A stretch of DNA of 7,070 bases. Origin: Bacteriovoracales bacterium (GTDB taxonomy: Bacteria > Bdellovibrionota > Bacteriovoracia > Bacteriovoracales > Bacteriovoracaceae). Location: assembly GCA_007117175.1 (NCBI GenBank), contig SKGZ01000177.1, positions 1 to 7,070 on the forward strand, given 5' to 3'. How positions within the stretch are numbered: the first letter of the stretch is position 1; every line of letters starts with the position of its first letter. Positions 1 through 5,807 of this stretch are shown here, piece by piece. A program made the position numbers and the translations under genes. The notes beneath the pieces were generated by a model, which ran no database searches, was not told the DNA's origin, and worked only from the letters and a program-made list of their open reading frames with translations.

Positions 1-117
1 GTTCAGCTTTATATTAATCAGCAATTTTGGGGGGAAGTGACCGACCTCTCTAAAAGAGCAGCCGAAAAAAAATTAGCCCAACAAGCATTATTAAAAATAG
101 AGGAGTCATCGTGTTAA
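1..117 (+). CDS. rnc: Ribonuclease III, C-terminal fragment (5' end outside window)
   Basis: Only the last 38 codons are present, ending at the TAA at 115-117. RNase III cleaves double-stranded RNA, most importantly the long stems of pre-rRNA. The visible piece reads ...WGEVTDLSKRAAEKKLAQQALLKI..., which resembles the end of a double-stranded-RNA-binding domain: a strand, then a basic 'K/R-x-A-E-x-x-A-A-x-x-A-L' helix. The nuclease domain and catalytic residues lie upstream and cannot be checked. Its last seven bases overlap the GTG start of era, a common rnc-era arrangement that suggests co-transcription and coupled translation. The assignment rests on the dsRBD-like helix plus the gene order. 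Another dsRBD protein is possible but unlikely directly before era. Confidence 0.82.
   Translation, partial: VQLYINQQFWGEVTDLSKRAAEKKLAQQALLKIEESSC
101..105 (+). promoter_or_regulatory. Ribosome binding site of era
   Basis: AGGAG lies five bases before the GTG at 111 and inside the last codons of rnc. It decides the era start: the GTG at 111 is the only start with a good Shine-Dalgarno, and the resulting protein places the G1 loop at residue 19, as expected for Era. Confidence 0.75.
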
Positions 118-1088
118 TTGAAAAACAACACCCCCACAACAAATCGCTAACAGTTTGTACTTTGGGTAAGCCTAATACTGGAAAAAGCTCATTAATTAAT
201 AATTTTTTGGGTTTTGATCTCTCTATTGTGAGTTCCAAGCCGCAAACAACCCGCAATCGTTTTAGTTGTGTGACCGTGATTGATCGAACAGAGATTGTTT
301 TTGTGGACTCACCAGGACTGCATAAATCATCTTGGGAAATCAATCTTCGCATGAATCAAGAAGCGCTGTTTGCCTCTCAAGGAGCAGACCTGAATCTTAT
401 TTTTGTGGATCAAACAGCTGCGGATCTTAAAAAGGAAATTGATGAATTGATCCTGTTAATTCCAGAAAACCTTGGACAGAGTTGGTTGGTCTTTTCTAAA
501 AATGATCTCATTGAGCGAACCAGTGAAGAGCTGCAAGATGCTTTTAACTACGCCTGTGAAAAAATTGCGAATTTACAAAAATACTTCTCAATCAGCTCTA
601 AGTCTCAAGATAATATTCATTTGCTAACGGCCGCACTGTGTGAGCAAGCTCCCTCTCATCCCCATCTTTATCCCAATGGAGATGTTTCTAATAAGAATGT
701 TCGCTTTTTTGCCGCTGAGTACATTCGAGAGCAGCTTTTCAAAAAACTGAGAGATGAAATTCCCTATGAGTGCGCGGTGATTATTGAGGAGTTTAAAGAC
801 ACCGCTCGCAGTCAAGAGGAGAATCCTAAGGGAGTGGTGGCCCAAATCAGTGCTGCTATCTTAGTCAACCGCCCCAGTCAGCGGGCCATCGTGGTAGGCA
901 GTGGAGGTAGTGTCATTAAAGAAATTGGCTCTAAGGCCAGGGCCAAAATAGAAGCGTTAATGGGTGGGCAGATTATGCTCAAACTCCATGTGAAGGTTTT
1001 AAGTAAATGGTTTAATAATAATTTTGTACTAGAAGAGTTAGGACTTCCAAGAGCTCCTAAGTCACACCGAGTGTGGAGAAAAAAATGA
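111..1088 (+). CDS. era: GTPase Era, 16S rRNA maturation factor
   Basis: Era is a GTPase that binds the 3' end of 16S rRNA and helps assemble the 30S subunit, acting in the cytosol or loosely at the membrane. The 325-residue product (E. coli Era is about 301) has an N-terminal GTPase domain: G1 GKPNTGKS at 19-26, switch I PQTTRNR at 44-50, G3 DSPG at 66-69 followed by LH, G4 SKND at 129-132, and G5-like SSK at 162-164. A C-terminal KH RNA-binding domain follows, with its GxxG loop (GSGG) at 263-266 and the typical V-I-K-E-I-G-S-K-A-R helix after it. The G4 Asn is replaced by Ser and G3 is DSPG rather than DTPG, so the family is clear but the sequence is divergent. The last 15 or so residues are a basic tail. 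It starts inside rnc and ends in an ATGA overlap with der. Confidence 0.95.
   Translation: MLIEKQHPHNKSLTVCTLGKPNTGKSSLINNFLGFDLSIVSSKPQTTRNRFSCVTVIDRTEIVFVDSPGLHKSSWEINLRMNQEALFASQGADLNLIFVDQTAADLKKEIDELILLIPENLGQSWLVFSKNDLIERTSEELQDAFNYACEKIANLQKYFSISSKSQDNIHLLTAALCEQAPSHPHLYPNGDVSNKNVRFFAAEYIREQLFKKLRDEIPYECAVIIEEFKDTARSQEENPKGVVAQISAAILVNRPSQRAIVVGSGGSVIKEIGSKARAKIEALMGGQIMLKLHVKVLSKWFNNNFVLEELGLPRAPKSHRVWRKK
1075..1080 (+). promoter_or_regulatory. Ribosome binding site of der, inside era
   Basis: GGAGAA lies just upstream of the ATG at 1085. A longer reading frame could begin at GTG 1073, but that codon itself overlaps this Shine-Dalgarno and has no good one of its own. The ATG at 1085 is therefore preferred. 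Confidence 0.65.
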
Positions 1089-2653
1089 AAGCAAAACCTT
1101 ATGTGGTCTCATTGATTGGCCGTCCTAATGTTGGGAAATCCACTATTTTTAATCGGCTAATGGGTAATTCGGTGAAGGCCATTACCTATGACCGTGAAGG
1201 TGTCACTCGCGATCGTCATTATGCGATTACTCGTTTTGATGAATTATCCCAACAGCAGGCCTGTGATGTGATCTTAGTGGACACTGGAGGATTCTTTCCC
1301 GATGAAAATTCTCAAACTGCCACCTTGGAAGGGATTAGTTTATTGGAAATTGCTCAGCAAGCCAAATTGGCCATAGAAGAATCTGACTTAGTGTTAGTGG
1401 TGATGGATATTCGGCAAGGAGCCTTGCCAGCAGATGAGGAAATTGTTCAATACCTAAGAAAGCAAAAAAAGAATTTTTTACTTCTACTGAATAAGTATGA
1501 CACTGATCAATTAGAAAATGAGCAAGCAGATTTTTACCAATTGGGTATTGATCAAAGTCAGCTGCATTTGATCTCAGCAGAGCATGGTCGAGGTGTTCAA
1601 TCTCTTAAAGAGAAGATTCAAGCATCTGCTCAAGAGGATCAACGCTTGGCCCACCAAAAGTTACTGCACAAAGGAGTCTCCCCTCGCCATGAGGTGATGG
1701 CCAAGGTTGCCATTATTGGTGCTCCTAACGCCGGTAAATCGACACTGCTGAATCAATTACTAGGTGCGCCTAGAGCTGTGATTAGTCCTACTGCTGGCAC
1801 AACTGTTGATCCCATTGAAGGTTACTTTGATCTCAACTTTGCTGGTTATGATCATATTTTAAATCATGATTACTTTCAGCATAAAAAAGACAATTTAAGT
1901 TTGCTTAATCCTGATGATGATCAGGACTGGGAAATGCCTGAATTGAGTGAAAGAGAAGTTAAAAAGTTAGAACCAGTCTATAAGAGTGTGATGGTGGTGG
2001 ACACAGCTGGCATTCGTAAAATGGGCTCAGTTGAGGGTAATATTGAACAACAGTCAGTCTATCGCTCATTGCGGGCCATTGCTGAAAGTGATATTGTCAT
2101 TCATCTGATTGATGCCACTAAGGGGATCACTCATCAAGATCGTAAACTGATGGGAATTGCTATTGATAGGGGAGCATCACTGCTGGTGGCGATCAATAAG
2201 ATTGATCTGATTCAAGAGACTTTTAATGATACAAAAAAGAGAAAAGAGTGGTTAGATCATTTACGCTTTAAGATTCCATGGCTGAACTTTTGTGAAATCC
2301 TACCGATCTGTGCTGAAAAAGCTCAGAGGTTAACTCGCTTAAAGCATGTTTTAAAAAGAACGATCTTAACTCGCCATCAAAAACTGCCAACAGGTGAACT
2401 CAATCGTTGTGTTCAAGACTTAATGAATCGCCACAGCCTGACAGTGAATCGTTCGCGACAATTGGTGCTAAAGCTCAAGTATGCCACTCAGGTGAAAGCA
2501 TCTCCCCCCACCATTATGTTGGTCACCAATCGTTCAAAAGATATTCCTGATCAATATCGCAGGTTTCTAGTCAGTGGTATCCGTAATCACTTTGCACTAG
2601 CCAATACTCCTTTGCATTTGGTTTTTAAAACTAGCGCTGAACTTAAGGTTTGA
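1085..2653 (+). CDS. der: GTPase Der (EngA), 50S subunit assembly, with an insertion in the second G domain
   Basis: Der is a tandem-GTPase ribosome assembly factor for the 50S subunit. This 522-residue product (E. coli Der is 490) has G domain 1 with GRPNVGKS at 12-19, GVTRDR at 39-44, DTGG at 66-69 and NKYD at 136-139. G domain 2 has GAPNAGKS at 212-219, GTTVDP at 238-243, DTAG at 306-309 and NKID at 371-374. A KH-like C-terminal domain spans about 431-522, with the hallmark PP-T-I-M-L-V stretch and IPDQYRRFL. Between switch I and DTAG of domain 2 there are 63 residues where E. coli has about 16, and the extra part is acidic and charged (DDDQDWE...). The usual GTTRD reads GTTVD here. The start is ATG 1085, overlapping the era stop as ATGA. 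Its 3' end overlaps the convergent gene by 11 bp. Confidence 0.96.
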   Translation: MKAKPYVVSLIGRPNVGKSTIFNRLMGNSVKAITYDREGVTRDRHYAITRFDELSQQQACDVILVDTGGFFPDENSQTATLEGISLLEIAQQAKLAIEESDLVLVVMDIRQGALPADEEIVQYLRKQKKNFLLLLNKYDTDQLENEQADFYQLGIDQSQLHLISAEHGRGVQSLKEKIQASAQEDQRLAHQKLLHKGVSPRHEVMAKVAIIGAPNAGKSTLLNQLLGAPRAVISPTAGTTVDPIEGYFDLNFAGYDHILNHDYFQHKKDNLSLLNPDDDQDWEMPELSEREVKKLEPVYKSVMVVDTAGIRKMGSVEGNIEQQSVYRSLRAIAESDIVIHLIDATKGITHQDRKLMGIAIDRGASLLVAINKIDLIQETFNDTKKRKEWLDHLRFKIPWLNFCEILPICAEKAQRLTRLKHVLKRTILTRHQKLPTGELNRCVQDLMNRHSLTVNRSRQLVLKLKYATQVKASPPTIMLVTNRSKDIPDQYRRFLVSGIRNHFALANTPLHLVFKTSAELKV

Positions 2654-2942
2654 ATAAACCACGATTGCGCGCGATTATCCGGTAGCAGGCGTCTCTGATT
2701 GGGTAAGGAATGAGTATCAGCAGCCATAAGAGCTTCCAAGGAAATCCCAGCAAGCGAAAAATTTCTAGTATGGCCCTAGAGTGAGTATAGCGTTTGCCCT
2801 GATGGATAAAAATAACAGTCTCTCCGGCATCATTCAAGGGCTGATAATGAAGTTTTTGGGAATGATCAATGGTTTTTAAGAACTTGACCACACCTTGGCA
2901 GAGTCCACAGGGGCCATCATAGTAAACAACTGAGTCTTTCAC
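2643..2942 (-). CDS. DCC-family (DUF393) thiol-redox-like protein
   Basis: This 99-residue protein opens with a hydrophobic strand and the motif DGPCGLC at residues 9-15, the D-G-x-C-x-x-C signature of the DCC (DUF393) family, a thioredoxin-like group whose substrates are mostly unknown. The remainder fits the family: a Y-T-H-S-R-A-I-L helix near 51-60, then a hydrophobic W-K-L-L-W-L-L-I-L-I-P segment, and R-D-A-C-Y-R-I-I-A-R-N-R-G near the end. At 99 residues it is short for the family (often 110-140), with the middle loop reduced, but no frameshift is apparent. GTG at 2942 is the only possible start, since an in-frame TAA lies 12 bases upstream and no other start codon falls between. No Shine-Dalgarno is visible. 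Its stop lies inside the end of der on the other strand. Confidence 0.85.
   Translation of the reverse strand: MKDSVVYYDGPCGLCQGVVKFLKTIDHSQKLHYQPLNDAGETVIFIHQGKRYTHSRAILEIFRLLGFPWKLLWLLILIPYPIRDACYRIIARNRGLFKP
2647..2660. terminator. Small hairpin at the convergent ends of der and the DCC gene
   Basis: GGTTT and AAACC form a 5-bp stem around a GAAT loop, exactly spanning the der stop codon and the last codons of the opposing gene. There is no T-run on either side, so a terminator role is only a guess from position. Confidence 0.25.
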
Positions 2943-2948
2943 ACTGCC

Positions 2949-2977
2949 AAGTTATGATAAAAATGGATTTTTGACAA
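2949..2977 (-). promoter_or_regulatory. Candidate promoter of the DCC gene
   Basis: Read on the minus strand, TTGTCA (2972-2977) is followed after 17 bases by TAACTT (2949-2954). The predicted transcription start falls at or within a base or two of the GTG start codon at 2942. Together with the absent Shine-Dalgarno, this suggests a leaderless transcript. The -10 box is only a partial match. Confidence 0.35.
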
Positions 2978-2999
2978 TTCTTGGTAAAGAAAATCTAGT
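2971..2999 (+). promoter_or_regulatory. Candidate promoter of the DUF2939-like gene
   Basis: A perfect TTGACA at 2971-2976 is followed after 17 bases by TCTAGT at 2994-2999 (4 of 6 consensus positions). This would give a leader of about 35 bases before the ATG at 3040. The -35 box overlaps that of the divergent DCC promoter. Confidence 0.45.
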
Positions 3000-3028
3000 C
3001 AATAGCCGATGAATTAGACGGAAAACAT

Positions 3029-3034
3029 AGGAGA
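3029..3034 (+). promoter_or_regulatory. Ribosome binding site of the DUF2939-like gene
   Basis: AGGAGA, five bases before the ATG at 3040, fixes the start. Confidence 0.75.
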
Positions 3035-3039
3035 ATGCC

Positions 3040-3654
3040 ATGAAAAAGGTTGTTTTAGGTTTAGTCATACTTGTTGGAGCTACACTTGGCGGTGTGCTGT
3101 ATTGGCAGTCTTGTCCTGAGTATGTCATTTACCAAGTGAGAAATGCCTTTTTCAATCAAGATAAGGAAAAATTTGATTTTTACGTTAGTACTGATCGTTT
3201 AATTGACCAGATCGTAGATGAGCTCATCGCTGAAATTCAACAGGGGAAAGCCCCAGCTTGGGGATATCTGATGGCACCCCCCAAGGGAGAAGCTAATGCT
3301 TTTGCCAAGGTAGTGGATCAATTTTTTCCAGATTCACAGCCGGTGAAAGTTAAAATTAAACCTCTGATGAAAGAACAAGCAGTGGCAAAATTAGATCAGC
3401 ACTTTCTGGTGCCGACCAGAATGCCGTCCAGTTTAAATTTTCAGAAAGCTCCTCGTAAAAAAGACTTTTCTTTTTCCCATCGTCGGGGTGAATGTTCTAA
3501 GCATCATTGTGTGATTAATCTGACTGTTCACCACAAAAGTACTGCCGTGAATTATTTGGTGCCAGTACAGTTGAAGAAAGTCGATGGTGTTTGGAGAGTT
3601 GTGGAACTTCCAGGGGCCATTCAGCACTTAAAAAGTGCTATGGCCCAAAATTAA
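3040..3654 (+). CDS. Membrane-anchored protein resembling DUF2939
   Basis: This 204-residue protein has an N-terminal hydrophobic segment at about residues 4-22 with a K-K start, which serves as a signal anchor or uncleaved signal. Most of the chain should therefore be periplasmic. Just after the membrane it reads S-C-P-E-Y-V-I-Y-Q-V-R-N-A-F-F-N-Q-D-K-E, closely like the 'sPyyalyqlrdAieagD' opening of DUF2939 proteins. The end, with V-D-G-V-W-R-V-V-E-L-P, matches that family's 'W-r-l-t-d-i' close. DUF2939 has no established biochemical function. There are three cysteines, one right after the membrane segment and two close together (GECSKHHC), so a disulfide is possible. The gene stands alone on the plus strand, divergent from the DCC gene, with a strong ribosome binding site. 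The family call comes from remembered pattern similarity, not a search. Confidence 0.6.
   Translation: MKKVVLGLVILVGATLGGVLYWQSCPEYVIYQVRNAFFNQDKEKFDFYVSTDRLIDQIVDELIAEIQQGKAPAWGYLMAPPKGEANAFAKVVDQFFPDSQPVKVKIKPLMKEQAVAKLDQHFLVPTRMPSSLNFQKAPRKKDFSFSHRRGECSKHHCVINLTVHHKSTAVNYLVPVQLKKVDGVWRVVELPGAIQHLKSAMAQN
3614..3646. terminator. Strong 14-bp hairpin at the 3' end of the DUF2939-like gene
   Basis: GGGCCAT (3614-3620) pairs with ATGGCCC (3640-3646), and AGCACTT (3623-3629) pairs with AAGTGCT (3633-3639). The two stems stack with a 2-base bulge and close on an AAA loop. The hairpin lies inside the last dozen codons, just before the TAA at 3652-3654. It is far more paired than coding sequence should be by chance. 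No T-run follows on either strand, so it may protect the mRNA 3' end or terminate by another route. Confidence 0.5.
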
Positions 3655-3779
3655 CAAAGACATCTTCGACATAAATGGATTTCATTTGTGAAAATAATGC
3701 CTTGCGTTGCGTATTATCTTGCAGCTATTAAAATTTTCTTAACTGCAAACATTTAAGAATTTTTTGCAAAGGAGTTGCA
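3655..3779 (+). promoter_or_regulatory. Leader region with four mutually complementary segments
   Basis: In this 125-base gap, TTGCAG (3719-3724) can pair with CTGCAA (3743-3748). TGCAAA (3744-3749) can pair with TTTGCA (3763-3768), and TTGCAA (3764-3769) with TTGCAA (3775-3780). The 1:2, 2:3 and 3:4 pairings are partly exclusive. A separate AT-rich stem, TTCTTAA (3736-3742) with TTAAGAA (3753-3759), is followed at once by six T's (3760-3765), like a weak terminator. A TATTAT at 3712-3717 could be a -10 box but has no matching -35, and if used it would leave the first segment outside the transcript. Confidence 0.35.
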
Positions 3780-3780
3780 A
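3764..3780 (+). promoter_or_regulatory. Shine-Dalgarno held in a hairpin loop
   Basis: TTGCAA-AGGAG-TTGCAA forms a 6-bp stem with the five-base Shine-Dalgarno core as its loop. The second arm takes in the A of the ATG at 3780. AAAGGAG (3768-3774) sits five bases before the start and fixes it. Confidence 0.5.
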
Positions 3781-5225
3781 TGTTAAAAGGCATAAAGGCG
3801 CTGTTATTTTTATTAAGTATGACTCTTACCCATGCTTTTGGGGATCAGATAGGAACGCATTCCATAACTGGAGGTGATGAGTTTGCTTATCAAGAAGACG
3901 GTGTCTTACACATGTTAGTAGGCTCAAGTGAGCAGAAGGGTTCAGAGCAAGTCTGGGTTTTGCGTCATTACACTCAAAAAGGTGATGAGATGCAAACGCT
4001 TAAAAAAATAGATTATTTTTATCAAGCTCAAAGTTATCAAAATGAGTACCTCTCTCGTATTGATGGAAAAATAGCAATTCAGGCTAGTGATATTAAAGTA
4101 CCTGAAACAGAGATTCTAGATACTGTTTTGTGGCGCGCAGAAAATGAGTGGAATGCACAATGGGAAGATCGTTATCAAGAGTGGATTGCGGATGAAGTGA
4201 ATCGAGATATTTTCCTTAATCATGAAATTTCTACTGATTGCGCTAATGTTGGTTTCTTTTTACGCTGGATTTTTGCCAGAGAGCATCGCCTACCAATTGC
4301 TTCTACCATGGCCGGTTCGGGAGCTGCCATTACCAATCATACTATGAGAGTAGCTTGGCGCAACTTGCCCACTGCTGAGAATTGGCATGATGATCAACGC
4401 TTTAGGGCAGTGCTGGATTTTGTGGCGGACAATACTTTTACTGGTACTCTGCGAGTGGATAGTTACCCTATTAAAATTAACCAAGAGGCACTCACTCCTG
4501 GTTCTTATTACCTAAGAGCTCCAGTCACAGGGGGCATTGGCCACCTCGTTTTTATTCATCAATTTGATCATGAGCGATCAGTGGTGACTTCATTGGAGTC
4601 TACTCTACCCAGTCGAGTTCGTAGATTGAGCGTTCGAAATATTAACTTTGCAGGGCCTTATAGTGAGTCATTGAGCATTCGCAGGCATCGCTGGGCTATT
4701 GAAAATAATGGTCGAATCACCCTGCGAGCAGCAAGGCAACATCAGTCTTATTCAATGGAACAATTTGCAGAAAATTTTACCAGACAGGGGCGTAATCATC
4801 ACCTTGAAGTTCTCTATCGTCTTAACTTTCACTTTACTGATGCAATGATCACAAGTTGGTATAGGGGAATGATTGCACGTTCTTTGAGTGAGAGAGTCGA
4901 TGTGGTTTTTGATGGTCGCCAATTTTGCCTAGAAAACAATTGTGAACCAGGCAGTTCTAATTACAATAGCTGGAGTACTCCTGTGAGAGACGCTAGAATT
5001 ATCTCTCAAATTGATGATTACCTTGACTTTTGTTTCGACTCTGAAACTTGTATGAGGGATCATAATTCCTGGTACGCTAATTGGCACAGAGTGACTATTA
5101 GGCAAGGTAATGTTAATTTCTATATCACTGTAGATTTCTTTTATCAAGCTTATCAAAACCAAGAGTTAAGTAGTGATCCTCGCGATCGTGTCTCTCATCG
5201 CTGGGGGATTATTCAGGATTTATAG
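3780..5225 (+). CDS. Secreted protein of unknown function, possible papain-fold (NlpC/P60-like) hydrolase
   Basis: I do not recognise this 481-residue protein. It begins with a signal peptide (K-G-I-K, then a hydrophobic L-L-F-L-L-S-M-T-L run, probable cleavage near residues 19-21), so it is exported. In the middle, D-C154-A-N-V-G-F-F-L-R-W starts a likely helix. About 100 residues later comes L-T-P-G-S-Y-Y-L (238-245), then G-G-I-G-H255-L-V-F-I-H. This Cys-helix, 'x-P-G-D-like' strand and 'G-H-v-x-I' strand order recalls NlpC/P60 and related papain-fold cysteine hydrolases, many of which cut peptidoglycan. The remaining C-terminal half (about 300-481) is rich in Arg, Trp and Tyr and has paired cysteines (383/388 and 418/424) that could form disulfides. 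The fold call is inference. A non-enzymatic secreted protein remains possible. Confidence 0.75.
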   Translation: MLKGIKALLFLLSMTLTHAFGDQIGTHSITGGDEFAYQEDGVLHMLVGSSEQKGSEQVWVLRHYTQKGDEMQTLKKIDYFYQAQSYQNEYLSRIDGKIAIQASDIKVPETEILDTVLWRAENEWNAQWEDRYQEWIADEVNRDIFLNHEISTDCANVGFFLRWIFAREHRLPIASTMAGSGAAITNHTMRVAWRNLPTAENWHDDQRFRAVLDFVADNTFTGTLRVDSYPIKINQEALTPGSYYLRAPVTGGIGHLVFIHQFDHERSVVTSLESTLPSRVRRLSVRNINFAGPYSESLSIRRHRWAIENNGRITLRAARQHQSYSMEQFAENFTRQGRNHHLEVLYRLNFHFTDAMITSWYRGMIARSLSERVDVVFDGRQFCLENNCEPGSSNYNSWSTPVRDARIISQIDDYLDFCFDSETCMRDHNSWYANWHRVTIRQGNVNFYITVDFFYQAYQNQELSSDPRDRVSHRWGIIQDL

Positions 5226-5229
5226 TTCC

Positions 5230-5256
5230 TAGACTTAATAACCAAAATTAAGTCTA
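5230..5256. terminator. 10-bp hairpin between convergent genes
   Basis: TAGACTTAAT (5230-5239) and ATTAAGTCTA (5247-5256) are perfect complements around a 7-base loop. They lie between the secreted-protein stop (5225) and within the last codons of the opposing lipoprotein gene. It probably serves both convergent transcripts, although neither side carries a T-run. Confidence 0.5.
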
Positions 5257-5738
5257 AGCTTGAGTACACTTTCATCATTTTCAATTAAGGTCAGATGACC
5301 GTTAAGGACTGAACCAAATAACGATGAGCTTGCTGTTTGACATTCCCTACCATCGATACAAATATGAGCTGTCGAAGCTGGTCTAAAGTTTGGCTTCCAG
5401 CTCATGATTCCTTTAATAAAGACATTCGGATCTTCGTTAGATTTTAAATCGATCTCAATCTTTTCTGTTCCGTTTTTTAGACCTAGCCGACTTGTGTCAA
5501 ATGAGTACTCCTCATAACGTGCTGTCTGGTGATCAGTGATTTTAAGAATAATTTCATTACAACGAGTCGTCATCAAGTTGTTCAGCCCAAGGGCAATCAC
5601 TTCAACACTATAGCGATTTGAAGGGCGGAAGTGATTTTCACTCACTGCAGTCAGCACCTCATCGACAGGAATTTCTTGGGTATAATGGCAAGAAGTCATG
5701 GTTAAAAGACAAAAGAGCACTGCTAAGATTTTTCTCAT
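5235..5738 (-). CDS. Small lipoprotein of unknown function
   Basis: The 167-residue product starts M-R-K-I-L-A-V-L-F-C-L-L-T-M-T-S-C: basic n-region, hydrophobic core and a lipobox-like end with Cys17 as the likely lipid-modified residue. Met at -3 is less typical than Leu but tolerated. The mature part alternates polar and hydrophobic residues like a beta-sandwich and has further cysteines in T-T-R-C-N and H-I-C-I-D-G-R-E-C, which could pair. No family is recognised. A longer frame could begin at TTG 5753, but that codon contains part of the GGAG ribosome binding site (5748-5751) of the ATG at 5738, so the ATG is chosen. The gene sits 89 bases downstream of the porin gene on the same strand and may be read through from it. 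Confidence 0.8.
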   Translation of the reverse strand: MRKILAVLFCLLTMTSCHYTQEIPVDEVLTAVSENHFRPSNRYSVEVIALGLNNLMTTRCNEIILKITDHQTARYEEYSFDTSRLGLKNGTEKIEIDLKSNEDPNVFIKGIMSWKPNFRPASTAHICIDGRECQTASSSLFGSVLNGHLTLIENDESVLKLRLNFGY

Positions 5739-5740
5739 AA

Positions 5741-5778
5741 GATTGATCTCCAAATGAAATACGAGTTTTGATTGATCT
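5741..5778. repeat. Pair of 9-bp direct repeats upstream of the lipoprotein gene
   Basis: GATTGATCT occurs at 5741-5749 and again at 5770-5778 (29 bases start to start). The first copy overlaps the ribosome binding site. The spacing is close to three helical turns, so a regulator site is conceivable, but two 9-mers in AT-rich DNA are weak evidence. Confidence 0.3.
5748..5751 (-). promoter_or_regulatory. Ribosome binding site of the lipoprotein gene
   Basis: GGAG on the minus strand, nine bases before the ATG at 5738. It is this site that argues against the longer TTG start. Confidence 0.6.
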
Positions 5779-5807
5779 ACTATTGCTATGACCGACTGGC
5801 CAGCAAT

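Noticed and set aside
624..845. Antisense open frames inside era, the secreted-protein gene and the porin gene
   Set aside because: They lie wholly within well-supported genes on the other strand or in another frame, lack family resemblance and have no ribosome binding sites.
1073..1084. Upstream GTG start for der, adding M-E-K-K
   Set aside because: The GTG overlaps the Shine-Dalgarno that serves ATG 1085, and the added residues are not part of the Der family pattern.
3736..3765. Classic intrinsic terminator upstream of the secreted-protein gene
   Set aside because: The six T's are right, but the 7-bp stem has a single G-C pair and a 10-base loop, so it is probably too weak to stop transcription alone. 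It is kept as part of the leader instead.
5739..5753. TTG start for the lipoprotein gene, adding five residues
   Set aside because: The TTG contains part of the GGAG site, and the ATG at 5738 gives a standard M-R-K signal peptide.
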